A stretch of 64,000 nucleotides of DNA from Sinotaia quadrata (GCA_028829895.1 CM054182.1:15024001-15088000); one strand, 5' to 3'. Positions 21,880-32,791 are shown, numbered from the stretch's first letter. Made by a program: numbers and translations. Notes: a model not told the origin generated them from the sequence alone.

Positions 21880-22385
21880 AGAAAGTTACACAATAATACA
21901 CATAGGTTAATATAAGTTCCACAATGTTACATATACGAAAACCATGGTTACATTATGCCGCAAGTAGGTTAACAGTAATTCCGCAAAGCCACAAGTAGTT
22001 TTAGCAGTCATTCCGCAAAGCCACAAGTAGTTTTAGCAGTCATTCCGCAAAGCCACAAGTAGTTTTAACAGTAATTCCACAATTTTACAAGTAGTTTAAC
22101 AATAGTTCCACTGAGTTGCAAGTAAGTTAATGATAGCTCCAAAATATTACACGTAGGTGAACTGCAATACATGAATGTTACAAATTAGTTCAGAGTAGTT
22201 TCATACTGCTACAGATTAGTTAACAGTAATTTCACAATGCTACAAACTGATTATAATTATTAGCTGACTCTGAATGCTACATGTATGTCATCAGTAGTTC
22301 TACAATGTCACAAATTAACAGTAGCTACATTGTTTTACATTACCTTATCAGTAGTTCCACAATTTTACAAGTAAGTTAACGCGTG
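21880..22385. repeat. 32-bp minisatellite, mostly diverged
   Basis: Uniform copies start at 21991, 22023 and 22055 with ACAAGTAGTTTTAGCAGTCA. Older copies with AGTTCCACAATGTTACAAGT spread on both sides. Confidence 0.82.
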
Positions 22386-22419
22386 ATATGGTTATCAATT
22401 AGGTGTTTCACAAAGATAT

Positions 22420-22835
22420 GTTCAAGATGCACAGTGCTTCAGAAGGTAAATAGAGTTTTCACAAATTGTCTTCAAGTTTCCTAGATGCATAGTGCTTCAG
22501 AAGGTAAATAGAGTTTTCACAAATTGTCTTCAAGTTTCCAAGATGCACAGTGCTTCAGAAGGTAAATAGAGTTTTCACAAATTGTCTTCAAGTTTCCAAG
22601 GTGCACAGTGCTTCAGAAGGTAAATAGAGTTTTCACAAATTGTCTTCAAGTTTCCAAGATGCACAGTGCTTCAGAAGGTAAATAGAGTTTTCACAAATTG
22701 TCTTCAAGTTTCCAAGGTGCACAGTGCTTCAGAAGGTAAATAGAGTTTTCACAAATTGTCTTCAAGTTTCCTAGATGCATAGTGCTTCAGAAGGTAAATA
22801 GAGTTTTCACAAATTGTCTTCAAGTTTCCAAGAAG
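22420..22835. repeat. 58-bp minisatellite, 7 copies
   Basis: Copies are anchored every 58 bp from 22443 to 22791 by AAGGTAAATAGAGTTTTCAC. Variants CTAGATGCAT, CAAGATGCAC and CAAGGTGCAC do not occur in a simple order. Confidence 0.97.
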
Positions 22836-22984
22836 CGAAAGGAAGTGACGTTAAATGAACAATGATGTTGTGTGGTTTTAGCGATTCCACAATGATGAAG
22901 GACCATTTTAATGGCTTTATCTGCATACAGTATGCACCAATAGTCTACAACTGCTTGTCCTATACAATATAGACGATTTTTCGT

Positions 22985-23225
22985 TACACTACTAGAAGCT
23001 GTCCATATCAGCCCGACAATTTAGTGTATAGTTGTATACTATTGAGGCTGTCCCTATCAGCTCGACAATTTAGTAGTATACTGCTTGAGTCTGTTCCCAC
23101 CAGCACAGACTATTTTGTCGGCTTTAGCCTGTCCCCATTAATGCAAACGATTTAGCGTCATACTGCCTGCCTGTCCCCATCAGCACAGACAATTTAGCGT
23201 TATACTGCCTGTCTGTCCCTATTTT
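22985..23225. repeat. About 53-bp diverged array, 4 copies
   Basis: Copies share CTGTCCCCATCAGCACAGAC and AATTTAGCGTTATACTGCC, best at 23100-23215. Confidence 0.8.
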
Positions 23226-23520
23226 TACTCGTCCTCATTAAAAAGTATTATCCCCCCTTTGAATTCATACACATAATTTTGCGCACATACACAGTACTCT
23301 AGCTCATTTTGAAACATAAAAGTATTGGTAATATAACGTGTGTTTTTTTTAAATTATGAAATACAATCTTCATTTAGAAAATTGTTTTTAAAATTTAAGA
23401 CTTTTTTCAAGTTATAAAATGTTTATTTCCTGAACACAATCTCCTAGCGTAAAAAAATCCTTTATAAAGGGACAAATCAATTTGAATTTTAGGACAAACT
23501 TATATAATGCAACGATTTTT

Positions 23521-23715
23521 GTCTGCAATTATAACACGTACACAGACATAACTATTTTTGTCTGCAATTATAACACGTACACAGACATAACTATTTTTGT
23601 CTGCAATTATAACACGTACACAGACATAACTATTTTTGTCTGCAATTATAACACGTACACAGACATAACTATTTTTGTCTGCAATTATAACACGTACACA
23701 GACATAACTATTTTT
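23521..23715. repeat. 39-bp minisatellite, 5 copies
   Basis: Five essentially identical copies start at 23521, 23560, 23599, 23638 and 23677 with the core GCAATTATAACACGTACACA. The 13-residue periodic frame over it is a by-product. Confidence 0.97.
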
Positions 23716-23759
23716 CTGATCAGGAAAAATACATAACTGTGCAGTATGGTTTCACAGTT

Positions 23760-23905
23760 AACTTGAAATTTGAAAATTATAACTTTATTTGACCAAAGTG
23801 ATGACTTAAATTTGAAAGGTATAACTTTATTTGACCAAAGTGAATTCTTTAAAATTGAATGTTATACTTTTATTTGACCAAAGTGATGACATAAACTTGA
23901 AAATT
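23760..23905. repeat. 42-bp repeat, 3 copies
   Basis: GACCAAAGTGATGAC recurs at 23791, 23833 and 23876, each preceded by ATAACTTTATTT. Confidence 0.9.
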
Positions 23906-23914
23906 ACTGAAAAA

Positions 23915-24535
23915 CGAAAATAAACGATTTCAAGTAGTATACTAAACTACACGTCAAATTGAAAAACGGAAATAAACTATTACAAGTAGTATACTAAAAT
24001 ACACTCAAATTGAAAACGGAAATAAACTATTACAAGTAGTATACTAAAATACACGTCAAATTGAAAAACGGAAATAAACTATTACAAGTAGTATACTAAA
24101 ATACACGTCAAATTGAAAAACGGAAATAAACTATTACAAGTAGTATACTAAAATACACGTCAAATTGAAAAACGATTACAAGCAGTATACTAAAATACAC
24201 GTCAAACTGAAAAAATGAAAACAAACGATTACAAGCAGTATACTAAAATACACGTCAAACTGAAAAAATGGGAAAAAAACGATTACAAGCAGTATACTAA
24301 AATACACGTCAAACTGAAAAAATGAAAACAAACGATTACAAGCAGTATACTAAAATACACGTCAAACTGAAAAAATGGAAAAAAAACGATTACAAGCAGT
24401 ATACTAAAATACACGTCAAACTGAAAAAATGAAAACAAACGATTACAAGCAGTATACCAAAATACACGTCAAACTGAAGAATGGATTAAAAACAACAACG
24501 ACGATTACAAGCAGTATTCCAAAATAAACGTCGGC
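23915..24535. repeat. 52-54-bp minisatellite with higher-order alternation
   Basis: Left copies (52 bp; 24018, 24070, 24122) have GGAAATAAACTATTACAAGT. From 24174 the unit becomes GATTACAAGCAGTATACTAA, and copies start at 24174, 24227, 24281, 24334, 24388 and 24441. The spacing alternates 53 and 54 bp because ATGAAAACAAAC alternates with ATGGGAAAAAAAC-type segments, so the recent unit is a 107-bp dimer. Confidence 0.94.
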
Positions 24536-24918
24536 AAGATCGTTGAAAAAGTAAATGGGGGAGGGGGCATTTTTTGTTGTTGTTGCATCTGCTACCAATG
24601 TGCTTTAGTTTCTTAGGCGGTTGTTAAGCATCAACACAGATTTAGCGTGAAAAGGTCAAAGGGTGTCTGAAATAGAGAATATGGCTTATGTTGAAGGGAG
24701 GTGGTTGTACGTTGCTAAAGCGCTGTAATTAAATTAGACATCTATCAAGATTTTGGATTTAGAACAATATGGGTGGGTGGGGGTGAGAAGTATAGCCCTC
24801 CCCTTTCTTCTTACTTCTCTTATCCTCTCTAAAATTCAATTAAATTTGCTGAGTTTACATTATTATTAATTTTCTTAATTCTTTACTTTATTCAGTACTT
24901 TTATTATTCTCAAGGGGT
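24536..24918. other. Unique spacer with G-rich runs
   Basis: GGGGGAGGGGG lies at about 24557 and GGGTGGGTGGGGGTG at about 24770. No gene is seen. Confidence 0.5.
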
Positions 24919-25310
24919 TGTGTCTGTGTGTCCTGATATGTGTCAGCTGTTTGTTTATACCTGCTCTGTTTCAACTCACATATTAAACGATAGGCTATGT
25001 ACGTGTGTCTTGATATGTGTCAGCTGTCTGCTTGTACCTGCTCTGTTTCAACTCACATATTAAACGATAGGCTATGTACGTGTGTCTTGATATGTGTCAG
25101 CTGTCTGCTTGTACCTGCTCTGTTTCAACTCACATATTAAACGATAGGCTATGTACGTGTGTCTTGATATGTGTCAGCTGTCTGCTTGTACCTGCTCTGT
25201 TTCAACTCACATATTAAACGATAGGCTATGTACGTGTGTCTTGATATGTGTCAGCTGTCTGCTTGTACCTGCTCTGTTTCAACTCACATATTAAACCATA
25301 GACTATGAGC
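24919..25310. repeat. 77-bp minisatellite, 5 copies
   Basis: Copies are anchored at 24961, 25038, 25115, 25192 and 25269 by CTGCTCTGTTTCAACTCACA. The middle copies appear identical. Confidence 0.97.
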
Positions 25311-25715
25311 AATAAGTCTTAGTAACGGGCATTTATGAACAACATGTTTTGCTATGAACAATGTGTTTATAAGAAATACACTATGAACAATGTGTTTATA
25401 AGAGATACAATATGGACATTCTGTTTTAAAAAGGGATACGCTATAAACAATGTACTTTTAAGAGATATACTATGAACAAAAGTATGCTTTCTTACTGTAT
25501 ATTCTATGAACAATGTGTTTTATAAGTTTATGCTATTACGCAAACCAAATTATTTTATTAAGGGATATGCTATGGACAATGTGTTATACTATGGGATATG
25601 CTATGAACAATATGTTTTATTAAGTGATATTTTATGACCAATGTTTTATTAAGGAACATGCTATGAACAATGTGTTTTATTATGGGATATGCTATGAACA
25701 ATATGCTTCCAAGTC
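25311..25715. repeat. About 31-bp diverged array
   Basis: CTATGAACAATGTGTTTTAT and AAGGGATATG recur with an irregular period. Confidence 0.83.
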
Positions 25716-25870
25716 ACGTGTCCTAATTTGGCCTTTGAATTGCATTTAATAGACATAGGGGTAGACAGACAAACAAATATGGAGGCGGGGGGGGGGATTA
25801 GAAGGGACACCATTGGCTTTCACTGTCATGATCTTGTTTGGTTACGATAACTGTTAACATTCTTCCTAGA

Positions 25871-25990
25871 ACAAGACAGACGGACTAAAAGAGACAGGCG
25901 GGCTAAAGGGGACACAACTGACTAAAACAGACAGGCGGGCTAAAGGGGACACAACGGACTAAAAGAGACAGGCGGACTAAAAGAGACCGA
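25871..25990. repeat. 37-bp repeat, 3 copies
   Basis: GACTAAAAGAGACAGGCGGG starts at 25883, 25920 and 25957. A G10 run lies just upstream near 25788. Confidence 0.92.
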
Positions 25991-26003
25991 TGGGTGGGCG
26001 GGA

Positions 26004-26285
26004 AAGATAAGCATACGGCTACTGGCAGACTACAGTATGTTAATGTAAGATAAACATACGGCTACTGGCAGACTACAGTATGTTAATGTAAGATAAGCAT
26101 ACGGCTACTGGCAGACTACAGTATGTTAATATAAGATAAACATACGGCTACTGGCAGACTACAGTATGTTAATGTAAGATAAGCATACGGCTACTGGCAG
26201 ACTACAGTATGTTAAAGTAAGATAAGTATACGGCTATTGACAGACTACTGTATGTTAATGTAAGATAAACATATAGCTATACGTT
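26004..26285. repeat. 43-bp minisatellite, 6.5 copies
   Basis: Copies start every 43 bp from 26004 with AAGATAAGCATACGGCTACT and GGCAGACTACAGTATGTTAA. The last two copies are diverged. Confidence 0.96.
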
Positions 26286-26740
26286 AGGCAAACTAACATT
26301 CTTGTGGCGTGACGTAGCTAGCTCTGCGCGTTGAAGTAGAAAACGAAACTCTCACAACTTGACATGTTAGATATGATCAGAATGACACCTCTCTATGTAC
26401 GTCACAAGTGTGAGAGTTATTGGTACAAACGTCTTTACCCATATATGCCGGATTCCAGTGTGGTGTGTTGAGCGCAGCCATAAGGTCATCAAGTACAATG
26501 GTCTCATTTCACACTCTACTGTTGTGTTTATTGACTTTTTTTTCATTTTTCCTTCTTCTTTATATATATTTTTTTTAAATGGTTAAATGGTTAAATTGTT
26601 CTGATGCAAAATATATGAAGATAATGAAATGTGTTTTTCTAAACGTGTAGTCACGCAATTAAATATTGCTCTGTGTAAAATGTTTTATTTAAAATCTTTA
26701 TCGCACAACTACATAAAGAGACTGACTGTTAACAATATTC
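26286..26740. other. Unique spacer
   Basis: No supported gene. The 63-codon forward frame at 26395 ends in a T-rich run and has no family signal. Confidence 0.45.
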
Positions 26741-26744
26741 TTTC

Positions 26745-27260
26745 AGTAGTCGTAACTTGAAGTCAATCTGTCATCGTGTAGACAGGGTATAGTTACTAGG
26801 AGTTAATAGTTACTAGGAGTTACAAGTCAATCTGTCATCGTGTAGACAGGGTATATTTATTAGGAACTTTGAAGTCAATCTGGCATCGTGTAGACTGGAT
26901 AAAATTACTATCTATCCTTTAGTCATGCCGACCGTTGGGGCACCATTGATGACAGCCAACTTCCTCCTTTCCATTCTGTTATCTGATAATATTAATAGTT
27001 ACTAGAAGCTCTGAAGTCAATCTGTCATCGTGTAGACAGGATATACAATTATCAGCCTTAACTTCAAAGTTAGTCTGACATCGTGAGAGTAAGTGTGTCA
27101 TCGTGTGACATTGTTGCCAGGCGTAATTTCAAAGTTAATCTGTCATCGTGTAGACAGAGTATTATTATCAGACGTAATTTCAAAGTCTGTCATCATGTAG
27201 ACAGAGTATTATTATCAGACGTAACTTCGAAGTTAATCTGTCATCGTGTAGACTGTACTG
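26745..27260. repeat. About 56-bp diverged array, interrupted
   Basis: Copies share GTCAATCTGTCATCGTGTAG and ACAGGGTAT. Right-hand copies end in TATTATTATCAGACGTAA. A foreign segment at about 26925-26995 separates the left three copies from the rest. Confidence 0.87.
26925..26995. mobile_element. Foreign segment inside array, probably a retroposon fragment
   Basis: The GC-richer segment with GCCGACCGTTGGGGCACCAT and AACTTCCTCCTTTCCATTCT has no likeness to the surrounding repeat unit. Its composition suggests a short piece of a dispersed element. No clear target duplication is seen and the family is not assigned. Confidence 0.4.
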
Positions 27261-27344
27261 GACATTCATACAAGGAAATAAAAGACAAAAACTTACTTTG
27301 ATCTGCGAGTCTGTTTTTCAAAATTTGCAGCCTGCTTTCAGTAA

Positions 27345-27470
27345 CATCTCCTTGGATACACAACCCCACTGAAACAGCACCCTAGTCACAGAACCCCACT
27401 GATGTAAGGCCTCCTTAGTCACAGAGCCCCACTGATGTAAGGCCTCCTTAGTCACAGTGCCCCACTGGTT
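27345..27470. repeat. 33-bp repeat, 3-4 copies
   Basis: AGTCACAGAGCCCCACTGAT recurs at 27384, 27417 and 27450, with GTAAGGCCTCCTT between copies. A diverged copy lies to the left. Confidence 0.92.
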
Positions 27471-27682
27471 CCTGACGACCTGGCCTGGAGCAGACGCCAA
27501 CCGCGCGCAAACCAAACTATTATCCCGTCTGCTATTCCGACGGCTGTTACTTTTTCAAGCAGTTTCAAATTTCTTCCGTTTCAAGTAGGAGGTTAGGGTC
27601 GGAAGTGTAAATCGGTCGGCGGTCAATTGTTAACTACAGCACAAAGGTTAACAGTCTTTTGGATCGCGTTCTTCTGTTACAG

Positions 27683-27898
27683 GACATTAACAACGCAGAC
27701 ATCTCTAAAGGCCGCTTAACATTGATGACACGTCACGACCCAGACGATGAGAATTATCCTGTCACTCCTAAAACAAAGTGGACTGGTCTGGTGGAAACAA
27801 GGCTAGATGGCACCTGTGTTTCATTGAAAACGGATGGGAGTTTAGGGGGGCGGGACGGGTGTGGTGTGGAAAGAGAGGAAGGGAAGATAAACGTCTAG
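27683..27898 (+). other. Possible exon, unknown protein
   Basis: A good splice acceptor (GTTCTTCTGTTACAG, ending at 27682) is followed by a 71-codon open frame that is not repetitive and begins DINNADISKGRLTLM. It ends at a stop at 27896-27898. The last third is glycine-rich and less protein-like. No donor site stands out and I recognise no family. It may be an exon, a relic or chance. Confidence 0.2.
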
Positions 27899-28004
27899 TC
27901 CGACACTGTTTGCATCTTATAAACAGTCAAACGCGACCTCACAAACGCCGAGTTCCAAAATTAGCACAGCCAAACTCTACAAACTGGAATGCATTTCCGC
28001 TTCA

Positions 28005-28340
28005 TAGAAAAACTAAGTATATATGGACGAAAAACTATTTATATATAAAGTATTTTCAAACAAAAGACTAAGTATGTACAGACAAAAGACTATTTATATA
28101 TAAAGTATTTACAAACAAAAGACTAAGTATGTACAGACAAAAGACTATTTATATATAAAGTATTTACAAACAAAAGACTAAGTATGTACAGACAAAAGAT
28201 TATTTATATATAAAGTATGTACAGACAAAAGACTATTTATATATAAAGTATTTAGAAACAAAAGACTAAGTATATACAGACAAAAGACTATTTATATATA
28301 AAGTATTTACAAACAAAAGACTAAGTATATACAAACAATC
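28005..28340. repeat. 55-bp minisatellite, about 6 copies
   Basis: GACAAAAGACTATTTATATA is anchored at 28081, 28136 and 28191, with further copies on both sides. One copy is shortened to about 29 bp near 28200-28230. The half-units TATGTACAGACAAAAGA and TATTTACAAACAAAAGA are themselves related. Confidence 0.93.
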
Positions 28341-28439
28341 TAATTATGTTTCTATTTTCACTTTTTGAGAAGTGGAGAAGTGTTGTAAAAAAAAAATTTT
28401 TTTTAAACGTTTTCTGTCTTCAAATTGTTCAGGAATTGG

Positions 28440-28820
28440 ACATGGTATTCCTGCCATTGTATTCCTTCATTATATTCCTGTCGATGTATTCTTGTTGTTG
28501 TAATCATGTCATTATATTCCTGTCAATGTATTCTCGCTACTGTATTCTTGTTATTGTTATCATGTCATTGTATTCCTATTATTGTAATCATGTCATTGCA
28601 TTCCTGCTATTGCAATCATGTCATTGTATTCCTATTATTGTAATCATGTTATTGAATTCCTGCTATTGCAATCATGTAATTGTTTTCCTGCAGTTTTAAT
28701 CAGGTAATTATGCTTTTGCCATGTTAATCATTGTGTTGCTACCACTGTAATATTCCTACTATTGCAATCTTGTCACCATATTGACGCCATTGTTATCATG
28801 TCATTTTATTCAGGACAGTT
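28440..28820. repeat. 28-bp minisatellite, about 13 copies
   Basis: The core is ATTGTAATCATGTCATTGTA and TTCCT. Copies at 28562, 28590 and 28618 alternate between CTATTATTGTAATC and CTGCTATTGCAATC types. The 117-codon frame is a by-product. Confidence 0.9.
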
Positions 28821-28917
28821 TTGTTGCTGACTTAGTAATTTATTTTCTTGATCGTCATACGAAGTTCATCATTTGAAACTACCCAAAGATATCGCCATCT
28901 GTCACTTGAAGGCCACA

Positions 28918-29240
28918 TAGGGACACAGAGATCAGAGGGACACAGAGAACAGAGAAACATCGAGAACAGAGAACAGAGGGACACAGAGAACAGAGAGACA
29001 CAGAGGGGACAAAAAAACATGGGACACAGGAGATATAAAGACACAGAGAATTTAAGGAACGGGGAATTTAGGGACAAAGAGAATAGACGGACACGGAGAA
29101 TGCAGGGACAAAGAGGACAGATGGACACGCAGAGACTAGAACGCAGAGGATAGGTGGACATGGGAAAATGGATACACAGATAACAGGACAGAGACAATAG
29201 ACGGATAGAGAGAACTACGGGTTACAGAGTCACTGAACAT
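28918..29240. repeat. Purine-rich array of GGACACAGAGAA words
   Basis: GGGACACAGAGAACAGAG and close variants recur every 16-25 bp. The + strand is mostly A and G. Overlapping frames on both strands are composition artefacts. Confidence 0.85.
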
Positions 29241-29504
29241 CTAGGAGTTATTGAGGAATCGGGATCACAGAACGTGTGGAACACTGGCATTAGGAACATA
29301 GACTGTAGGAACACTGAAAACACACATTAGGGGCAGAAAATTTATGAACATTTATGGGCACAAAATCTATGAACACTTCACATTGAGCATCTAGGGGCAC
29401 ATAATCTATAAACACAGCAACAGGTAAACCTGGGGCATATACATTCTTTAATAGGAATTATAATTTATGTGAGGGGAATCTGTGAATTCAAAGAGAATTT
29501 AACA
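29241..29504. other. Highly degenerate repeat-like DNA
   Basis: Loose recurrences of GGAACACTG and GGGGCACAAAATCTATGAAC suggest a decayed array. No gene is seen. Confidence 0.5.
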
Positions 29505-29835
29505 AGTGCACTGATTTTGTCGTAGCATATGACAATATTTATCGTAACAAAAAATACTGCACGCTGATTTTGACCTAGAATATGAGAATATTTATCGTAA
29601 CAAAAAATACTGCACACTGATTTTGACGTAGAATATGAGAATATTTATCGTAACAAAAAATACTGCACACTGATTTTGACGTAAATATGAGAATATTTAT
29701 CGTAACAAAAAATACTGCACACTGATTTTGACGTAGAATATGAGAATATTTATCGCAACAAAAATATCGCATATTGATTTTTTTACGTAGCACGTTTGAA
29801 TATCTATTGTAACAAAAATATTCAACACTGAACTT
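29505..29835. repeat. 52-54-bp minisatellite, 6 copies
   Basis: TATGAGAATATTTATCGTAA and TACTGCACACTGATTTTGAC recur from 29528. The best copies are anchored at 29581, 29635 and 29687. The last copies are diverged. Confidence 0.94.
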
Positions 29836-29934
29836 TTTTAACTGACCCACCTATGTTTCTAGGTGCACTCTAAACTTCTGTATGTATAACATAGTCTTGA
29901 CAACCTCAAACTGATGAAAATTTCACAACCGTGT

Positions 29935-30232
29935 GCTGAAACCTGCATATTACACAACCAAGTTCTTGAGGTTCATGTAGATATTACACAACCAAGTTCT
30001 CGCAGTTCATGTAGATATTATACAACCAAGTTCTTACAGTTCGTGTAGATATTATACAAACAAGTTCTATCTATTCCTGTAGCTATTACACATTCAAGTT
30101 CTCTCACTTTATATAGATACACAACCAAGTTCTATGAATTCATCCATATATTACACAACCACGATCTCTCATTTCATATTTACAACCAAGTTCTATTAAT
30201 TCTTGTAGATATTACACAACCCAGTTCCCTGA
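29935..30232. repeat. 34-bp minisatellite, about 9 copies
   Basis: TATTACACAACCAAGTTCT followed by TTCATGTAGA recurs from 29948. The right half is more diverged. Confidence 0.92.
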
Positions 30233-30311
30233 TTGTCAAAGATTATGGAATTTCCCTTTCTAATTAATAACATTGGCTATACTAAATGTTTATTAGATGA
30301 TTGCGAGTTCA

Positions 30312-30436
30312 AAATCACCAAATACATTTATTTATCCAAGATTATAATCATCAAAACCAAATACATTTATTTATCCAAGATTATAATCATCAAAACCAAA
30401 TACATTTATTTATCCAAGATTATAATCATCAAAAGC
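30312..30436. repeat. 39-bp repeat, 3 copies
   Basis: AATACATTTATTTATCCAAG and ATTATAATCATCAAAAC repeat with a 39-bp period at 30321 and 30360. Two forward frames stay open through it. Confidence 0.95.
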
Positions 30437-31068
30437 ATATATGGATGTATTCTAGTATTTTGTTTCGTGTACACTTGTATAAATTCAGACAAAAAGGAGA
30501 GCACATCATATCGAATAAATATGTCATCAAACATAGACCTGTTTCAAATTTTACTGCTGCAATTTTGAAAAGTTTAATCATTATCATAACTCGGAATACA
30601 TACTTGAGTAAATTTAGTTTGTTAGAATCCGCAAAGGTCTAAGGGAAGTAAATCTAGAACAATTGCACAGTAGCAGAATAGCGAGGGGGTCTCCCTTTAA
30701 CATTACTGCGTAATTCACGCAGTGTGGTAATTTGGTTGCGTATTTTTCAGTACTTAATAATATTTTAATGTTCCTACCAATGTATGTATTTTGTAATGTT
30801 TGTTTTAATGCTTGACTAATAAGTACATTAATTGTTTGGAAATATAAGTACGCCTATAATTAAGGCGAACTAAACAGAACATAGAAATGAAATACAGTGA
30901 AGTCATAGATTGTTAGCAATAATTAAACTTGCATAGAAATAACAAATCGAAAAAAACTAATCGGAGGCTGTATTAAAAATATATTTCCATTTCATGGAAT
31001 AGACGCAGGTAATGTTGAGTTTTCATATGTAAAGATATTTAAGATATTTGGCAACGAAAGGATTATCA
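30437..31068. other. Unique AT-rich spacer upstream of the tRNA gene
   Basis: No array or gene is seen. A small perfect hairpin, ACTGCGT-AATTC-ACGCAGT, lies at 30705-30723. Confidence 0.55.
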
Positions 31069-31141
31069 GGGGATGTAGCTCACATGGTAGAGCGCTCGCT
31101 TAGCATGCGAGAGGTACGGGGATCGATACCCCGCATCTCCA
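31069..31141 (+). tRNA. tRNA-Ala (anticodon AGC)
   Basis: All four arms of the cloverleaf can be drawn. The 7-bp acceptor pairs GGGGATG (31069-31075) with CATCTCC (31134-31140), and the discriminator base is A at 31141. The third acceptor pair is G-U, the classic alanine identity element. The D stem is GCTC/GAGC, the anticodon stem CTCGC/GCGAG, and the loop TTAGCAT puts AGC at 31102-31104. The T stem is CGGGG/CCCCG. The gene is 73 nt, has no intron and no encoded CCA, as expected for a eukaryotic nuclear tRNA. Internal A box (TAGCTCACATGG) and B box (GGATCGATACC) serve RNA polymerase III. A TTTT terminator follows at 31152-31155. Confidence 0.97.
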
Positions 31142-31995
31142 TAGTTTGTCATTTTATTTATTTTTACTGTTTTTATTGTAAACAACATGTACGTTTGTAA
31201 CATATTTCATTTCCACTTCGAAAGTGAATAAAGTCAATTATGTTAATGTAGTAATTTTAATTTTTTAAAAATTATATAGATTTATAACAAACATGATCAA
31301 ATTGAATATAAGAGAAAATGGACTTAAAGATGAATACACTTTAAATTTAGTGCTTTGTTCCTTGATTATATTTTACAGAGAATAAGTAGACTTTCCTTGT
31401 TTTACCTATATCTCCTGGTTTACTGATAATAAACTGCTACAACCTTGGTAGATGAGTGAAATATCTACCATACTGTGTAAGTGTAAGGAATCCTCTGCAC
31501 TCCACTGAATCATGGTGGCAAAGTAGGCTGACTACATTGAGCAATTTCTGTACAAGGAAGTTACTGGAAATTGCTACAATTGTTGTTCTGCCTGAGGGAG
31601 CAAACATGGCAGAGCACCAGTTGCATTTGAGAGAATAGCAGCTACTCAGTGTTCTACAATGTGAGAAGGGAAACACGTGTGACTTTGTTATGAAAAGTGA
31701 GTGAAAATACTATTGCAGCTTTGCCTAGACAAGGTTGCATAGAAACTGTTATACCACTTATTTCTAACAACTTCATTTCTGTTAAGAATTATCCTATGAT
31801 TTGTATAGACACTAACCTGTTGAAATGTGTTTTAGGTTGTAAGACTACATAAGCATTAAAATTATTTGAATGTGGTTTTGTGGATATTTTGTGGATATCT
31901 TTTCATTGCATTTGTTATATGTATATTTGATTTTTGATTTATTAAATTTATTGACCTTCTTACACATATTGACAACCATATGCTGGAGAGATAGA
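31142..31995. other. Unique DNA downstream of the tRNA gene
   Basis: This is the longest non-repetitive stretch in the middle of the window. Overlapping 60- and 79-codon frames on opposite strands (31437-31676) look somewhat protein-like but match nothing I know. It could hold decayed mobile DNA. Confidence 0.45.
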
Positions 31996-32083
31996 GGGTG
32001 GAATGGAGCTCGCTAAATATCGATTAAAGTCTGATATATTTTCTCCTTTGGAAAGAAGTTTTCCACCTATGGAAATATTTTGA
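31996..32083. repeat. Dispersed repeat, copy 2 (88 bp)
   Basis: Matches 19543-19627 on the same strand, with GCTCGCTAAATATCGATTAA, TTCTCCTTT and CACCTATGGAAATATT. A reverse frame crosses this copy and continues outside the shared part, so coding origin is unclear. Confidence 0.75.
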
Positions 32084-32274
32084 TTAACTTTTTGACTTAT
32101 ATCATTTATTGCATACTGTGTTGATGCTGGTATAACAATAGCTTCCATTATGGATGCATGGTGATTATAGTGTGTGACAACTTGGGTGAAACCTTCACCC
32201 CAGTGAATTAATAATTAATTATATTTGACTAATATAGTTAGTAAACTAGTTGACATGGTCTTCGTCTTTTGCAG

Positions 32275-32791
32275 TCAGGGTACTAAATCAAGCCATAGAA
32301 TCAACAATTACACTAATTGTTCTCCTCTTCTAGGTGTTGTTCGTCCAGAGTGAAATACCCCCTGGTGGACTGCGGAGTGCTCTGCGGCCACAAAAAACAG
32401 GAAAAAAGCATTTAGAAAATACAAACGCACACGACGACCAGATGATAAAACGAAATTTAATGAAGCCACCAAATTAGCAAAAGAGACAATAATTAAGACC
32501 AAAACACAAGAGTGGATAAATTTTTGCAACTCGATAGACACACAAACAAACATCAGAGAGGGATGGAGAAAAATAAAAATGATCAATAACCCGAAAAAAC
32601 AACATATGCCCACCCTTTCGGTAGACAAGACCGAATTTAAGACGACCAAAGACAAAACCAACGTATTAGCCGAAACATTTCAAAGACACAGCTCCAACAC
32701 CAACCTCGACCCACGATTTTTACCAACCAAGACATATACAGAAGAAAAATATAAGGACCCCACAAAAACGAACAACCAAATACTAGAGTAA
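32275..32791 (+). pseudogene. Non-LTR retrotransposon ORF2 fragment (endonuclease-RT linker)
   Basis: After a stop at 32351-32353, a 145-codon open frame runs from 32354 to the stop at 32789-32791. It begins NTPWWTAECSAATKNRKKAF. PWW-x-x-EC followed by a basic K/R-rich helix is the hallmark of the segment that links the endonuclease and reverse transcriptase domains in jockey/CR1-like LINEs. Further on, WINFCNSID and GWRKIKMI match the expected W-FC-SI-W-KI pattern of that linker. Just upstream, in another frame, LNQAIES-TI resembles the end of the endonuclease domain, so at least one frameshift has occurred. The reverse transcriptase catalytic part is missing. This is a dead fragment cut at both ends. 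Confidence 0.78.

Noticed and set aside
28832..29197. 121-codon reverse ORF rich in S, L, C and P
   Set aside because: It is the complement of a purine-rich GACACAGAGA array, with an overlapping open frame on the other strand.
32308..32661. 117-codon reverse ORF with hydrophobic segments
   Set aside because: It is the antisense shadow of the LINE fragment, whose forward frame has clear family motifs.
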